Shown here: positions 10,105 to 22,116 of the stretch, in pieces
Position numbering within the stretch: the stretch's first letter is position 1
Layout: the number at the start of each line of letters is the position of its first letter
Source of the DNA: Siphonodentalium dalli
Taxonomy: Eukaryota > Mollusca > Scaphopoda > Gadilida > Siphonodentaliidae
Assembly (NCBI GenBank): GCA_032622095.1
Contig: CP136063.1
Span: 31,312,987 to 31,376,986 of the forward strand
Reading direction: 5' to 3'
DNA: 64,000 nucleotides
Program-made: the position numbers and the translations under genes
The notes under the pieces: generated by a model
Told to the model about the DNA's origin: nothing
Database searches by the model: none
The model's input: the letters and a program-made list of their open reading frames with translations, nothing else

Positions 10105-10330
10105 GACATGGATGGCCTTCGTTATAGGTTATAATTTAGGAATACCAGTTACTAAATTATAATACCCTGACCCTGTATGTTGTAAAGAATATACTAATAT
10201 TATATTATAATAGTATAATAATACTACATGTATGATAGTATGAATGCCATATTATCCTCAAAACACACATTGTGTGAGTCGAGCGTTTGTTTATATACAG
10301 CACATAGAGAGTGAGCAATACGAACAACAC
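10105..10330. repeat. Dispersed repeat, copy 1
   Basis: Shares 'ATGGATGGCCTTCGTTATAG' (10107-10126), 'AAGAATATACTAAT', 'TGTGTGAGTC' and 'TTTGTTTATATACAGCAC' in the same order with 44161-44345. Boundaries and class are unknown. Part of the motif set may recur near 61020-61060. Confidence 0.6.
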
Positions 10331-11515
10331 CGAGGAAATGTGTTTAAGAGACTTATTCGCAGTGACTCATTCAACACCGATATCTTGAAAGGTGAGGGTT
10401 AGCTAGCGCTATACTGATACATTATAAACAATTTGGTGGAATTTCTAACCAAAGTTCACTTAATGCATGGGGTATATCTGGCGATTAGTGTTTTGGTTAT
10501 CTCATACATACTGTTTGTTTACATAACACGGGGTTCATATACATGATTTAGAAATAGCATTTAATACAACTATTAGTTATTTAAGTCAGGCATTTAGGTT
10601 CATTGTACTTGTGTACATCTGGTGGGCTAAGTCCTCATTTTGGAAGATTCGTCAGGACTCTATATATCAGCCATTTATTAACTCTGAAATATGTTTGTAA
10701 AAGTAAAACATAAAGTGATCCAGACAGACGGATGGAAAAACAAACCAAAGCACTGCCACTGATGGTTATTTAAACCAAATATCCGGCTACCACCGTTGAC
10801 CAAAAAATCTTTACAAAATATGTACCATGCAAATTTCCATTGCGAGCTATTTCTGAATACTGAATAGAACCTGGTATAAAATTGTCTACTGTGAGGGTTT
10901 ACAAGCAGATAATTTAACCCATTCACAATACAAACCGTTCATAACACCATGCATACATGGCCTCAATAGCCCGAAGACGAGTGTGACTCGCCACACAGTA
11001 GTATTTCAACCAGGCTATACTCATGATTCATTCAATGAACTGGATATTGCATGTACACTTCTGCTACAGTGATTGGTACTTGATAGCATTATTTGTGCTA
11101 ATGATATGATATTATATGCATATCGCGATTCAATTTAGTCTTTTAGACTTGGAAAAATTATTGAAATTTCAGCACGCAGTGACGAATGGTGATCTCGTAT
11201 AATGATAATTTTGTTTCTCATTTATAATAGCATCCTATTCCATGCCTAAGCTAAAATAAACACTCTGTAACAAATGAATTTGGTACCCGGAGAAGTTCAA
11301 AAAAAAAGGGGCACACTATCAGTTCAGAATATGCATTGCATGTACGCAGCAAAACACATTTCAAATAACTTGAATTATAGGTATAAACGGACTGAAATGT
11401 AGAAATTACAGTAAGTTTGCACAACCTTCACCGGAGCAGCATGCAATTTGCCCAAAAGTTCCACAAATAGAGAGCGCCACTGTGTGGTAGGATTTACATG
11501 TCATCATAACATAAA
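10331..11515. other. No gene recognised
   Basis: AT-rich sequence. The minus-strand ORFs at 10678-10926 and 11406-11672 show no domain, and the latter overlaps the foldback element arm. Confidence 0.5.
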
Positions 11516-12620
11516 CTAGATCATGCCATGAATCTCTACTAATGCTGACGCCCGTAGAGATCATATTCCACCTGTACAATACCCGGGAACTTTTTTCAAG
11601 TTTTGACAGGCAACCGTATAAAGTCAAAAAAAATAACATGGGGAATGTACTTCTTTGTTCATACATGTACATACCTGTGGCTTAATGATTTATTCATCGG
11701 TACGTGAAGTTCCCAGCTCGATATTACAGAATTGCTTTCGCATTATGTCGCTTAGGCCAAAGAAAAAAGATTGTATGTTTCCGGTAACAGAGCGAAAAAA
11801 TTAGGGTAGGTACCGGTAGGTAGGGAAATTTTTGTTTTTAATTTTATTTCGATATTTTTTATCCAGCTGCAGAAATATTGAACTACATCGACCGAAGTGA
11901 CATAAAATGCCAACCCGTGTTGTGGGGAAAGTATTACTTGATCAACACAGTGGAAACTGGAAATATACATTAAGGTTGATAAAAAAATCAAATTTCATGC
12001 TTAGGTGTGTTTTTTATTATTCACATATGTACATGACATGTACATGTAGCACATTTTCATAAATTTGGCTATAAACTTGGTAGGAAATTGATGTCACTAA
12101 CTTTTTATAAGAATTTTACCAATAATACCACCATTATATATGCTGTACTGTACTTGTATTACGACGACTACATCCCATTGACTGGGGGTAGCCAGTACAT
12201 CCACCGAGCATGCCTGGTTTTTGGAGACAGTAGCTATACCCCTAACTGTTAACATATGTGGTGATATAACCTCTATATATTATTTTTAGGGTCTGTCGAT
12301 GTGCGGAAACATAGAATCTTTTTACTTTGGCCTTACGACAATAATTTTCATGACAGGGAATAAAATAAATATTTATCGCGGAATCGGGTCTCAAAAGTCA
12401 CGTAAATAATATAATCTCGAGCTTGGAACTTCACTTACCGATGAATAGATCATTAAGCAACAGGTATGAACAAAGTCAAAGAAGCACATTCCCCGCGTTA
12501 CTTTATAAGGTTCCCTGTCAAAACTTAAACAAAATTCCTGGAAATTGTAAAGGTGGAATATGTCTGATCTCTACGGCGTTCTAGCTTCAGTAGAGATTCA
12601 TGAATCATTGCATGATCTAG
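11516..12620. mobile_element. Foldback element, about 280-bp inverted arms
   Basis: The outer words CTAGATCATGCC (11516-) and GCATGATCTAG (-12620) begin two long inverted arms. The left arm, about 11516-11795, matches the reverse complement of about 12290-12620. It runs through 'TTTTGACAGG', 'TTAATGAT..ATTCATCGGTA', 'GTGAAGTTCC' and 'GGCCAAAG..AAAAGATT', with small indels. Each tip carries its own hairpin (ATCTCTAC ... GTAGAGAT, 8 bp). The central 500 bp has no coding potential I can see, so the element is non-autonomous. A solo tip occurs at 5568-5626. Confidence 0.8.
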
Positions 12621-14410
12621 ACATAAACAATCAGCATCCATCTTACTTCTTCTTACTTGTGTTGATACATGTACCGGGTATGTCATTTGGGACAAGTGTG
12701 TCTGACAGTCTCCGTGTATTTATGTATCCTATTTATGTTACTTTCACAAAACTAGCACTAGTAGTATTCACATGATTCAAATTAAACAAAGCGGGATGTA
12801 TATACAAATAGTACAACCCTTCAGTTGAATTCACGTTGTGACAAGTGTAAACTGGTAAATGTGATCACGATTGACGATATTCACCGGAAATCTGGCCATT
12901 AAATGATTAATTAGAATCAGATAATTTTGAACTAACGCCCGCTAAATCCACATTGAAAAGACGAAGTCAGAATAATTCCTCACGTCCAAGATGAAGCCTA
13001 ATTTCATTTCAATTTCAAGGATTTTAATTTTTGTTTTGAGAATTGTCCCAATCGACCTTGTCCTTCACCTTGTTGGAATAACCGGAAATGTGTTTAAGAT
13101 TTTTTTTCCGGTCTTCGCTAATGACAACTGTTGTTAAGCTTTGGAGTTGGAAAAGAGACTGTTGTCGTAGTGTTGAGAATTGATAAATAAGTGACTTCAC
13201 TTAGTCGCGGTGAATCCGCCATTTGGTCTCCGGAGGTCAAAGTTAACAAGTAGCATCTATTTTTAGCATACGGCTCCAGTCTGGGAATTCCCAAAATAAA
13301 ATAGCAACAGGTCGTTACCGAATCGCAGGTGCGAGAACTTCATAAAACTAATTAAACACTCACCCTGGATACATACAATACGTAGGTTTCGCACAGTAGA
13401 TGGATTGGATGTATCACGTATGTTTTTGGGTTATTTTTTTAACGCAAGAACTCGCTATTTATCAGTAACTTTACTTGTGGGAAGTTCGTTGACAAAACAA
13501 GGGCGTCTGAATGTCTGCATCGTCACCAGATCCTAACTCTATAGATGACATGGCCACAAAACAATTCTTAAACACGTAGTTGCACTCAGAATAAATGAAA
13601 TTAAGCCATAAAATGTTGATAAAAAATTCTCCCACTCAGCTGTCGAATGTAAACAAATGGATGCTTCTTCTCAACTTTGACCTTTTACCGGCTTTTACCG
13701 GTGGGTTGGATAAAAAGCTAGGAATCGGACCATATAGAACCATCGGCCATCTTGAAAATCGCGACCCAGCAAAAAGGCTTATTAGACGCATTTTTGCGAT
13801 TAAATTCATTCAGTTGATGGCACCTATGATCTAGTTATCTTGCCAAGTTAACTTTCAGTTAATCATTCATTGAAACATGAACGGCAATAACAAAGACTCA
13901 GAGTTTGAAAATGTCAGTTTCAAACACAAATTTGACCAACTTCTAAGTTCAAGTGACAAGTCAGACTCAAACAACGGAAGTCTCAAATCACAGTAAAAGA
14001 AGTGTTTTGGTGACATTTTTCGGTCCGAAACAATATATGAAGTACAATTTTTTATTTAGATCACTCACCTTCTATGTATATAGTGTTCATCTCATCCTTT
14101 TGTTGTGTGATAATAGGTAATTTGTTGTTGTTGTTAACTACTAACGCCGAGGTGGTGAGTTCTGTATTTGAACTACAAGGCTTAGCAACAACCATGTCTA
14201 TGCAACGTCAAATCTGATTGGTTAAGATAGACAATCTGACCAATAGGAACATCGTTTTTATTGCGCCTTTCATTTAAGAGAGCGCCACTTTACGTTACGT
14301 TAAGCGCGTGCTCTGATACTATTCTCAGGTAACGTGAACTATATATAGAACACAATAATACAGCTTCATAGGTATACGGATCTCATGCGCGTTACCGTCA
14401 TGAAAACTTT
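12621..14410. other. No gene recognised
   Basis: Mixed sequence slightly richer in GC near 13190-13330 and 13680-13770, which could be promoter-like, but no exon with a recognisable domain or clear splice pair was found. It contains (TTG)n at about 14120-14135. Confidence 0.4.
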
Positions 14411-14433
14411 CAGATTTCGCTTCGCGAAATCTG
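14411..14433. repeat. Perfect 10-bp stem, 3-nt loop
   Basis: CAGATTTCGC (14411-14420), TTC loop, GCGAAATCTG (14424-14433). It lies just outside a TATT-rich microsatellite (14440-14510) at the left of the Academ-like protein copy. A comparable tight hairpin (CCGCGGC-GAA-GCCGCGG) sits on its right side at 18394-18410. Confidence 0.7.
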
Positions 14434-14580
14434 ATTAAGTTTTCTATTACTATTTATTATTATTACTATTTATTATTATTTGTATATATTTATTATTATT
14501 TATTATCATTCTGACAAACTCCTGCATGTGCTACCACTAGCAACATAACAAACTTTTTTTGTATTTGAGATTTTGTTGAG

Positions 14581-17500
14581 CAACGGAATCGGTTGGTGGC
14601 TACCACTACGACGTCGTGAATATGGTATTATACCAGGCAGCGGATACGAGCAGAGGTTCCTTCGGCGTCGTCACAAGTATGGGTGCCCAGCATAGAGAAT
14701 CGGAAATCGCGTCTGAGAATAAAATACGTGTGAGCCCTAACATGGGAGGGAAAGAACCAGGCCCCGCACATTTGATTGGAAATGTGCGCATCAGTTGGTT
14801 CAACCAGTGTTCCCCAGAACATACATTATTGAGGTCGACTGACAAAAACTATGTCCTCTTGCGTACAATTCCAACGAAGATATTTGATGTAGAGTTTAGT
14901 AAATCTGTTCCTGGCTGGACTGTATATCACGCGAGTGTGACCAATCGAATTAACGTGACTAAGACTAACATTGGATACTGTCCAATGATTCCAGGCTCAG
15001 CAGCTGATTTCGATAAAATCTTTACCATGATGAAACAGTTTCAAAATTTGTTCAGGACTCTAGGGCAGAATTGGTCGTATGTTACATATGACGAAGCGAT
15101 ATACTGCAAGGCTCAGATGATTAAATGGAGAAATCCGGCTGAATTTAAGAACGACGAGTTTGAATTGGGAGGCATGTACAGAGCCATGAACTTCATGGGT
15201 GACATAGGCAAGATTATGCAGGAAAGTGGATTCGAGGACATTGTTATAGATGCTGGTGTACATGGTAACGCAACAGTCAATCGTATTTTGTGTGGAAAAT
15301 CGTATAACCGCGGCGTTCGCTTGCATAAATTGATGAACGAAGCATTCGGACAGTTGAGGTGGAAGGCATTTCTGGAATGGCTTAGCTGCAACGGAGAACA
15401 GATTGGGTCGCACATAATGGACAATATTGCTGCAAAGGCAGAAGCTGTGATGGACTTGTTCACCGAACTGAACGATGATAGCAGGCACAGCTTACAAAAA
15501 TGTGTCACTGAATTCCAGTCAGCTGTTCGTAAAGTTTGACGAGTTTCTAGACCATGGCAGAAAAGTGTCAAAAACATTTATGTTCTGGGACAACTATGTA
15601 TCTGATTTGTCACAACTGATGCTTGATTATATTGCTGCTAAGCGCGATGATAATAGATTGATGGAGATAGAGACATCAGCAGAAATGCTTCCTCTTGATT
15701 TCATGTGTAAACATGTGAACTACGCGCGATGGGGATTAGTCAATGTAGCGGAATCGAGGCTAATGTTCGAGAAGAAGCCTGAATTAGCATCCGCCGTTTT
15801 CCAAAAGAACACATCTGTTCACCACACTTGCAAGCCTTTCTCTGGCGTATGGCATGATATGGCAATTGAACAATCCACCAACAAGGACTGTGGCAAATAT
15901 CGAAGTTTGTGTTGTCACACCGCGGCTCTGAAAAGGTTCTATCCGACTGCGCATATAAAGGCATCAGTTGCGTTGCAGACATTTGAAATAAGTGGGCTAC
16001 ACGACGCGAATAAATATTCGTACAAGGAGGCATCCGCAAATCGTATGCTCGCCGACGAGAAAGCCGTCTCCCATATTGTGGCAACAGTATCTGATATCAT
16101 GGTCAATCCGTTCATTATTGAACAAGGGGCTTCGGAGAGCAATACCACACCACTCGTAAACATTGCTACATCTCGGGTTGCAACACATGATATCGAATCA
16201 CAGTTGTGTGATGTCCGGGTTGCGGGGAACCAACAACTTTCTCAGATTGTGACCAAACAGTTCGAAACCAACATAAATGGTGAAACACTGACTTCTTTGA
16301 CAAAATATCAACACCCAAATTAAAAACATTTAGTACTCTAAACAAGCCACTGGCGGCAAAAGAAAAAGATACTAATAAGTCTGTCGAAATTGACAGGCAG
16401 ATATTTAGCAAACTGGTTGTTGTTGCACAAAGCGGAGATGTCGATCTACCAGCTCTCCTGAAACATGAAATAGCATCGGTTCACTCCCCCTATTGAATTT
16501 GGATGGAACTATCAGAATAACAACGAAGAGTGTCATCATTGGATACATCGAGGGCCATATAACTATATATAAATTTGCCATCTTCTCTGATAACCACGAT
16601 GGGAATTATTGACTTCATGATGCTCCTACAGATGACAATGGCAAGTGCAACCGACTGTTCTACATTTGGTGGATATTCTGAGAAACTGCTGCATGCCGTT
16701 CTCAGTTTCCAGCTATACACAGTCAGACTCGATAAAGTCGGGCGAAAGAGCTAGATGCGGGGATATACGGATACACCTTTTCCAAAACAAAGACAGAAAT
16801 ATTTGTCCAATCCAAAAAAACAAAATAAATATGGTCAATTTCTTATTTGATGACTGGTCCCGGAAGATACCTTTGCTATTATCGAATGACCGGAAAGTTT
16901 TCCTTGCCGGTGGATTCCCAGATTCGAAAAAGGTTATGTTTTTATCAAAGGATGGGTGTGGTTGGTCAGAGTATCTTGAGTCGGACCACGAGGAGGCTGT
17001 TTCTAGGATGTTTGTACATCTGGGACATGCCACAAGTGAATTACACATAGAAGGATTCATTTTGTGGAGTGGAGATACCGACGTCCTGGCAATGTGTCCA
17101 ATGTATTGTGTACTACTGGGCATAAAAGAGCTATTCTTCCTCACTGGCGTTGGCAAACGGCGTCGATATATACCAGTTCATGATTGCGCGAGGGATTTGG
17201 ACAAGGACATGGCTATGGTTATGCCAGCTATCCATGCAATGAGTGGGTGCGACTCGACAAGCGCGTTCAATTCTATTGGGAAATTGAAATGGTTCCGAAC
17301 ATTGCAAGATCACTCAAAAATGTTCACAGCCTTCTTGGAGATGGAGAGGACCCGACTATCATTAAGGACCATGTGAAGGCAACATGTGTGTCTCCAGATT
17401 GTTTGGTTTATGCGAACCGTGAACTGACATCCCTTGATGATTTACGTTATAAATTGTACAGTAAAAAGAACACTAGGAGTGAAAAACTACCACCAACAAT

Positions 17501-17841
17501 TCATTCATTCAATTCATTCAATTTGCACCTGAAACGTTAACTACCAAGTTTATGTATGGACACATGCACTCTTCCCAATGCTGATGCTGCGATCACCACG
17601 ATTGAATGGGTGGGTTCTCAATTCTATTGAACAGCTTGTCCCGGAGATGATGTCTCTCCCACCAGCTCCGACTGCTGTCCTCGAACTTACAATATGTAGG
17701 TGTAAGTCAGACTACAGTGCAAGGCGGCGCCGTTGCAAGAAAGAGGGTGTCCTATGTACAAATGCATGCGGCTGTGACCAGGAACTATGTGATAACAACT
17801 GCATGAGCGACGAAGAAGTGAGCGATGACGAAACTCTGTAG
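14581..17841 (+). pseudogene. Academ-like transposon protein, copy 1
   Basis: Successive frames encode one long protein broken by shifts near 15525, stops near 16321 and 16495, and further shifts to 17540. The order is: a first block to about 15525 with WSYVTYDEAIYCKAQ and GVHGNATVNRILCGKSYNRG; a block with SKTFMFWDNYV and FSGVWHDMAIEQSTNKDC (to about 15900); KEASANRMLADEKAVS (about 16020-16070); then a degenerate TFGGYSEKLLHAV stretch. Next comes a FEN1/XPG-like acidic series: HEEAV (16987-17001), W-S-G-D-T-D (17074-17082) and H-A-M-S-G-C-D-S-T-S-A-F followed by I-G-K (about 17230-17290). The end is an eight-cysteine module (17695-17802). PIN-type nuclease plus Cys8 is what I recall for Academ transposons. 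The usual HEEAD Asp is Val here, so even the best block has lost a probable metal ligand. No ATG opens the first block and no TIRs were found. Confidence 0.65.
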
Positions 17842-18368
17842 GCTATATAGCATATTCTACGTTCCTCATACATGTACGTGGTCAACGTGACATGGTTGTG
17901 CTCAATTCTGAACACTTAGTGACACACTGAAGTAGCATTGTAATGTTATATAGTTATGTCAGGTCCAAACAGCGAACCTGAATATACTCGGATATAGAAC
18001 ACATGTTTTATCCTGATATCAAAAAAACTTCAAAACATAGACATAGAAATAAGATTTTCTTCACAGAAGCATATATTGCAGGATCAGAGTGAACACCCAC
18101 GTAAACTTGCTTAAATTCTAACATTAGTCACACATTTCTATTTGGCTCCAGTTAATAATAATAGTGTGTATTCTTTGACAATGATACTTCTAATTGTTTC
18201 GGATAACTAACATTAAAACTTGAACATACTTTCAGTTCAATGGATTGCACAGTTTATTTCCAGCAGTGATGAAAACTAACTTTTCACTAAAAAACACGCT
18301 TATTTTGCGATTTCAACAAATGTTGTGATTTAAATTTCCTATAATTCAGACAAATGATTAACTTTCTT
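17842..18368 (+). other. 3' flank of Academ-like copy 1
   Basis: Non-coding. The last 100 bp (about 18265-18368) resembles the inner edge of the right TIR of the 25791-31152 element (GATGAAAACTAACTTTT versus TGGCGAAAAATTAACTTTTT; GTTGTGATTTAAATTTCC versus GTTGTGAATGTAAATTCT). The element therefore extended this far before truncation at about 18368. Confidence 0.5.
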
Positions 18369-18393
18369 ATTATTTATTATGGCGCCCGCTCTC

Positions 18394-18410
18394 CCGCGGC
18401 GAAGCCGCGG
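18394..18410. repeat. Perfect 7-bp GC stem with GAA loop
   Basis: CCGCGGC-GAA-GCCGCGG within a short GC-rich island that follows a TTATTTATTAT tract at the truncated end of Academ-like copy 1. Confidence 0.7.
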
Positions 18411-19172
18411 AAAGCGAAGCGACCTAGGGTATTCGTATTCGAATATGAGATATACTAATCGACTTTTTCAGCCCGCTCTAAAAATAGATTAAATTACCTA
18501 AAGTAGAATAATTTATTCATCATTCAAAGGTCAGCGGAGTCCAAAAATGATTGTTGGCGACGACCGCCATTTTGTATTGATTAATGCCACCTCGAAATGT
18601 GTAATTGGGCAAAATGCTCCAGGGCAAAAATAAAAAAAAATTTGATCTAGCAACTGTTAGCTATACTTCATCATATGTAGGAACATCATGCTCCTAAAGC
18701 CAAATATATTTTCAAAACGTGAATGTAAATTGAACAAAAGCTCTGGTTAACAAAAAAGTTAAATTGCATGAAAATGTTTTGTTTACATATTTCATAAAAA
18801 TATTTACCCCGAAAGAGGAATCTAACGACATAGCTGGCTGTTTACATATTATCTTCAATTTTCTAACGATATTTCTGCCTAAAAGATTGATGAACTATTC
18901 TCAAAGTTCAAGGCCGACAAACGGAAACTTTAAGTTCCGATTGAAAGATCGCAGAGTCATTTTAAGATTGCTTCTTGGGAAACCAGTAAAGGCGTCATGA
19001 CACCAAGGCGTACATCATGACGTCACTACCTACACGGCGCAAAATTCGAGACAGGACTGCATCGATGGCCAGACAGCTGAGACTCGTACTACGTGGAAGG
19101 CTAAATATCCACATTTACGTTATATGTGATTATTTACATACATTGTATATATAATTTTCTTGTGTCCCATTA
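18411..19172. other. No gene recognised
   Basis: AT-rich non-coding sequence. The 78-aa ORF at 18764-19000 has no recognisable domain. Confidence 0.45.
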
Positions 19173-19174
19173 TA

Positions 19175-19879
19175 AGGGTGGATACACACATGCATGTAAT
19201 TTATGTATGTAAAATACATGTATTGTACATGGCCACACCAATATTTGACAACATTAATCACCTGCGCGCGACCGGTTCATTGTTAACAGGCCAGAAAAGT
19301 GAGTAGTGCTAAGCGAAGTCAAATTATCTTCTATCAGTATATTTAAGGCCAGTCCAAAACATGTCTTCTCTAATTAGTCAAATCTGTGTGATATCTGTCA
19401 TTTTATTAATGCACGAACACCAGAAGCCATACGTCTGGCATATACAGACTTGATGTAGAACATTTTCAACCATGATGCTTGTTTGGGTGGGGTATCGAAA
19501 GCTTCAAATCGCTAAGGGATTTAGTTGAATGTATCGGTCGGAATAATCTGGGCAAGAAGGTACAATATGATATGTTTTACTTAAATAGCTCAGAGTTAGC
19601 CACCCCGCCTGGTAGCTTTCGGGGTCATATATAGCCCCTGCATGCGTCGGGGAAATCCTAATCCACTACTGCTATACATTAGAGAGGACTGGTAATTATT
19701 TAAATAGAAAGTCGACTCAGTCCAAGATAACGGCTTGTCTACATTCCGACTTAATTGGAAGTAGAACTCAGTGCGTTTGATTGGCTTGTAAGTGGACACA
19801 TTACATCGTCTGTATGATCCATGTAAAACACCAAATACCCGATAATTACCGAGATTACATGCATGTGTGTATCCACCCT
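19175..19879. mobile_element. TA-flanked TIR element, 705 bp
   Basis: The two ends are perfect 26-bp inverted repeats beginning AGGGTGGATACACACATG (left 19175-19200, right complement ending 19879). Both are flanked by TA (19173-19174 and 19880-19881), consistent with a TA target duplication. There is no transposase, so it is non-autonomous. The minus-strand ORF at 19596-19895 runs across the right end and is not a gene. Confidence 0.75.
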
Positions 19880-19995
19880 TAGGGTTTATCATCAAATCCT
19901 TCTATACATATAACAATTCATCCGATAATCCCATGAACAGTAACAAGCGGGCACAAACTACGTTTACGTACATGATCATATTATTTGTATTGGCA

Positions 19996-20288
19996 GAAAT
20001 AATATTCCGACGCAATGTGCGTTGATATTCCATACTGTAGTTCGTTAATTCAATACAAGTTATGTTTTACTAACCCTCATACCATCAATAATTAGGCCCA
20101 TTTTTTTTTAGCCTGCATGTGATAAAAGTCGATTTTTCTCAAAACTGCAACACTTTTGGAGCATACATCTACCTTGACGCTAAAATAGATACATTGGGCG
20201 ATAACTAGGTTACCATGAATATTGTCTACCACGCCGGTTGAACTAACTCCTAAAATAGAGCTCTTTTCAGACTTGGCGTCTGGACTAT
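19996..20288 (+). repeat. Academ-end repeat, copy A
   Basis: A 293-bp unit starting GAAATAATATTCCGACGC. Its last 55 bp (CCGGTTGAAC ... TGGCGTCTGGACTA) is nearly identical to the terminus of the 25791-31152 element. More internal sequence is also alignable (GGTAGATGTA ... AAAGTGTTGCA in reverse). It is about 95% identical by eye to copy B at 20992-21283, in the same orientation. It is either a solo end or a short derivative. Confidence 0.75.
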
Positions 20289-20307
20289 AAGGAGGAAATT
20301 GGATTAC

Positions 20308-20377
20308 ATGGATGAGGAAAATAAAACTCTGGTGGATCGAATCAAAGATCTTGAAGCACGGGTGTTGGCATATAATT
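20308..20377 (+). CDS. Possible coiled-coil exon with splice donor
   Basis: The ATG at 20308 opens a 23-residue frame rich in Glu, Lys and Leu, containing ENKTLVDRIKDLEARVLAY with heptad-like spacing. It ends at a consensus 5' splice site (GTAAGT, 20378-20383) in phase 1. It begins 20 bp after the end of Academ-end repeat A. A pyrimidine-rich 3' splice site (TTCTTTCTGTTCCACAG) ends at 21678, but joining to it gives a stop within about a dozen codons. The exon's partner, if any, is unresolved. Confidence 0.3.
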
Positions 20378-20383
20378 GTAAGT

Positions 20384-20991
20384 ACAAACTGATATATGTG
20401 TGTTTTATAGGGCTGTATCTATTCATCATGAATTGAATATATGGTGATATACTTTCAAAAATATGCATATCGCAACATAACATGTGCATCGTTCTACGGG
20501 AAATCAATTAGTTTCTTAAGATGGGAATGCGTAAAAGATTGAAACCTGCAATGTTCTCCAAAGGTTGCATGGGCATCTCTATTATGTGTATTTTAGCTAA
20601 CTATTGAACTGCATTTTAATTGAAAATGAAGTCTATCTCCAGATATAAACATGTTGATTCTGATAATTCAGTGATAAATTATTTGAGAACATTATTTTAG
20701 TATATCGAGATAGATGTATCGTAAGTCATGTATCATGATTCATACTGTATCATGGCCGAGTGTATATTGTTACAGTCGATCCCACATGCTTCATTATTTT
20801 GTATATATAGTAGATCCTTTCTTATGATTTTGAGGTGAAACTAGAATATATATTCATGTATATTTCATGAATTATTGTCTTCAAAGTGTCATCACGAAAT
20901 GCAAACTCAACAAATTCATAACATATACATTTTTCAAATGGATACCAATTTCTGTGTTGTGAACAAAGCCATTGGGGGATTACATGTACAT
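20384..20991. other. No gene recognised
   Basis: AT-rich sequence following the possible donor site, between the two Academ-end repeats. No domain or clear repeat. Confidence 0.45.
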
Positions 20992-21283
20992 GAAATAATA
21001 TTCCGACGCAATGTGCGTTGATATTCCATACTGTAGTTCGTTATTTCAATAAAAGTTATGTTTTACTAACCCTCATACCATCAATAATTAGGCCCATTTT
21101 ATTTAGCATGCATGTGATAAAAGTCGATTTTTCTCAAAACTGCAACACTTTTGGAGCATACATCTACTCTGACGCTAAAATAGACACATTGGGCGATAAC
21201 TAAGTAACCATGAATATTTTCTACCGCGCCGGTTGAACTAACTCCTAAAATAGAGCTCTTTTCAGACTTGGCGTCTGGACTAT
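20992..21283 (+). repeat. Academ-end repeat, copy B
   Basis: The second, direct copy of the unit at 19996-20288, again ending TGGCGTCTGGACTAT. The sequences just outside copies A and B differ, so these look like separate insertions or a duplication that included only the unit. Confidence 0.75.
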
Positions 21284-22116
21284 TACGACAGCTACCCTAT
21301 TAGCTTAACTTACTGCCCCCATTTTCCACCCAAACGTAGTTAATTAATAGAACAAAAGTGTTATTGATTGTCGACTGATCAGTATATGGGATCTGAAGCA
21401 TATATTACACAACATTGCGCAAAAAAAAAATGCAGGGTTAAACATTATAAACTTTATATATCACCTCCGTTATTAACCCTTTCACGACCAGTGATGCGCT
21501 GGTGCAACTTTAAAGAGCATGTGCCAGACTAACAGCGCATTATCTATATGAGCCTTACTTACATATAGGACATGAGCGGTATACTCAGTTACATCGTTGT
21601 GTTTCCCCCACCATATTCGGTGCGTCATATGTACCGGTACTTATTATTTATCTTTAGTAATTTCTTTCTGTTCCACAGATCTACATATGCACTTCGAGTA
21701 CGTGCTCCAGTGATGAAGATTAACATTCCAGCTTGTAACCCAGATCCAAACCCAATATGAGACCACTTCGTTTAGTTTACAGGATTAGCTGCAGATCAAA
21801 TAAATCAAGATGTGATTATTCCTGGTACATGTACAAACATGTATACATATACTACATCTAATGTAACCATCCAATTCACCAAAAAAACAACTGAACGCTT
21901 GAAAACCTGCGAGCAATCAATAAAACGTGGTAACAGATGTAACTGCTCAACTGTTCTAGCACCGTAGAAACACACCCGACAACAGACACTAGCGAGAGGT
22001 CACGACATAGTGCAGAATGTGGGAAATACTGCAACATCCAATCATCTACATGTGTGATATCATATGCGGGTGAAGAAAGTGACACGGCACCCACACAGCC
22101 AATAGACACGGACGAG
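21284..22116. other. Upstream region of zinc-finger gene
   Basis: This contains the 3' splice-site-like TTCTTTCTGTTCCACAG (ending 21678). The zinc-finger reading frame is also open without an ATG from 21943. The stretch 22000-22100 is a diverged duplicate of 22120-22240 (GGGAAATAC ... CAATCATCTA ... CCCACACAGCC), so coding sequence may begin upstream of 22117 through a spliced exon. Confidence 0.4.

Noticed and set aside
20308-21760. Two-exon gene joining the coiled-coil exon to the acceptor at 21678
   Set aside because: The phases join but give a stop after about ten codons, so a real gene is not supported.
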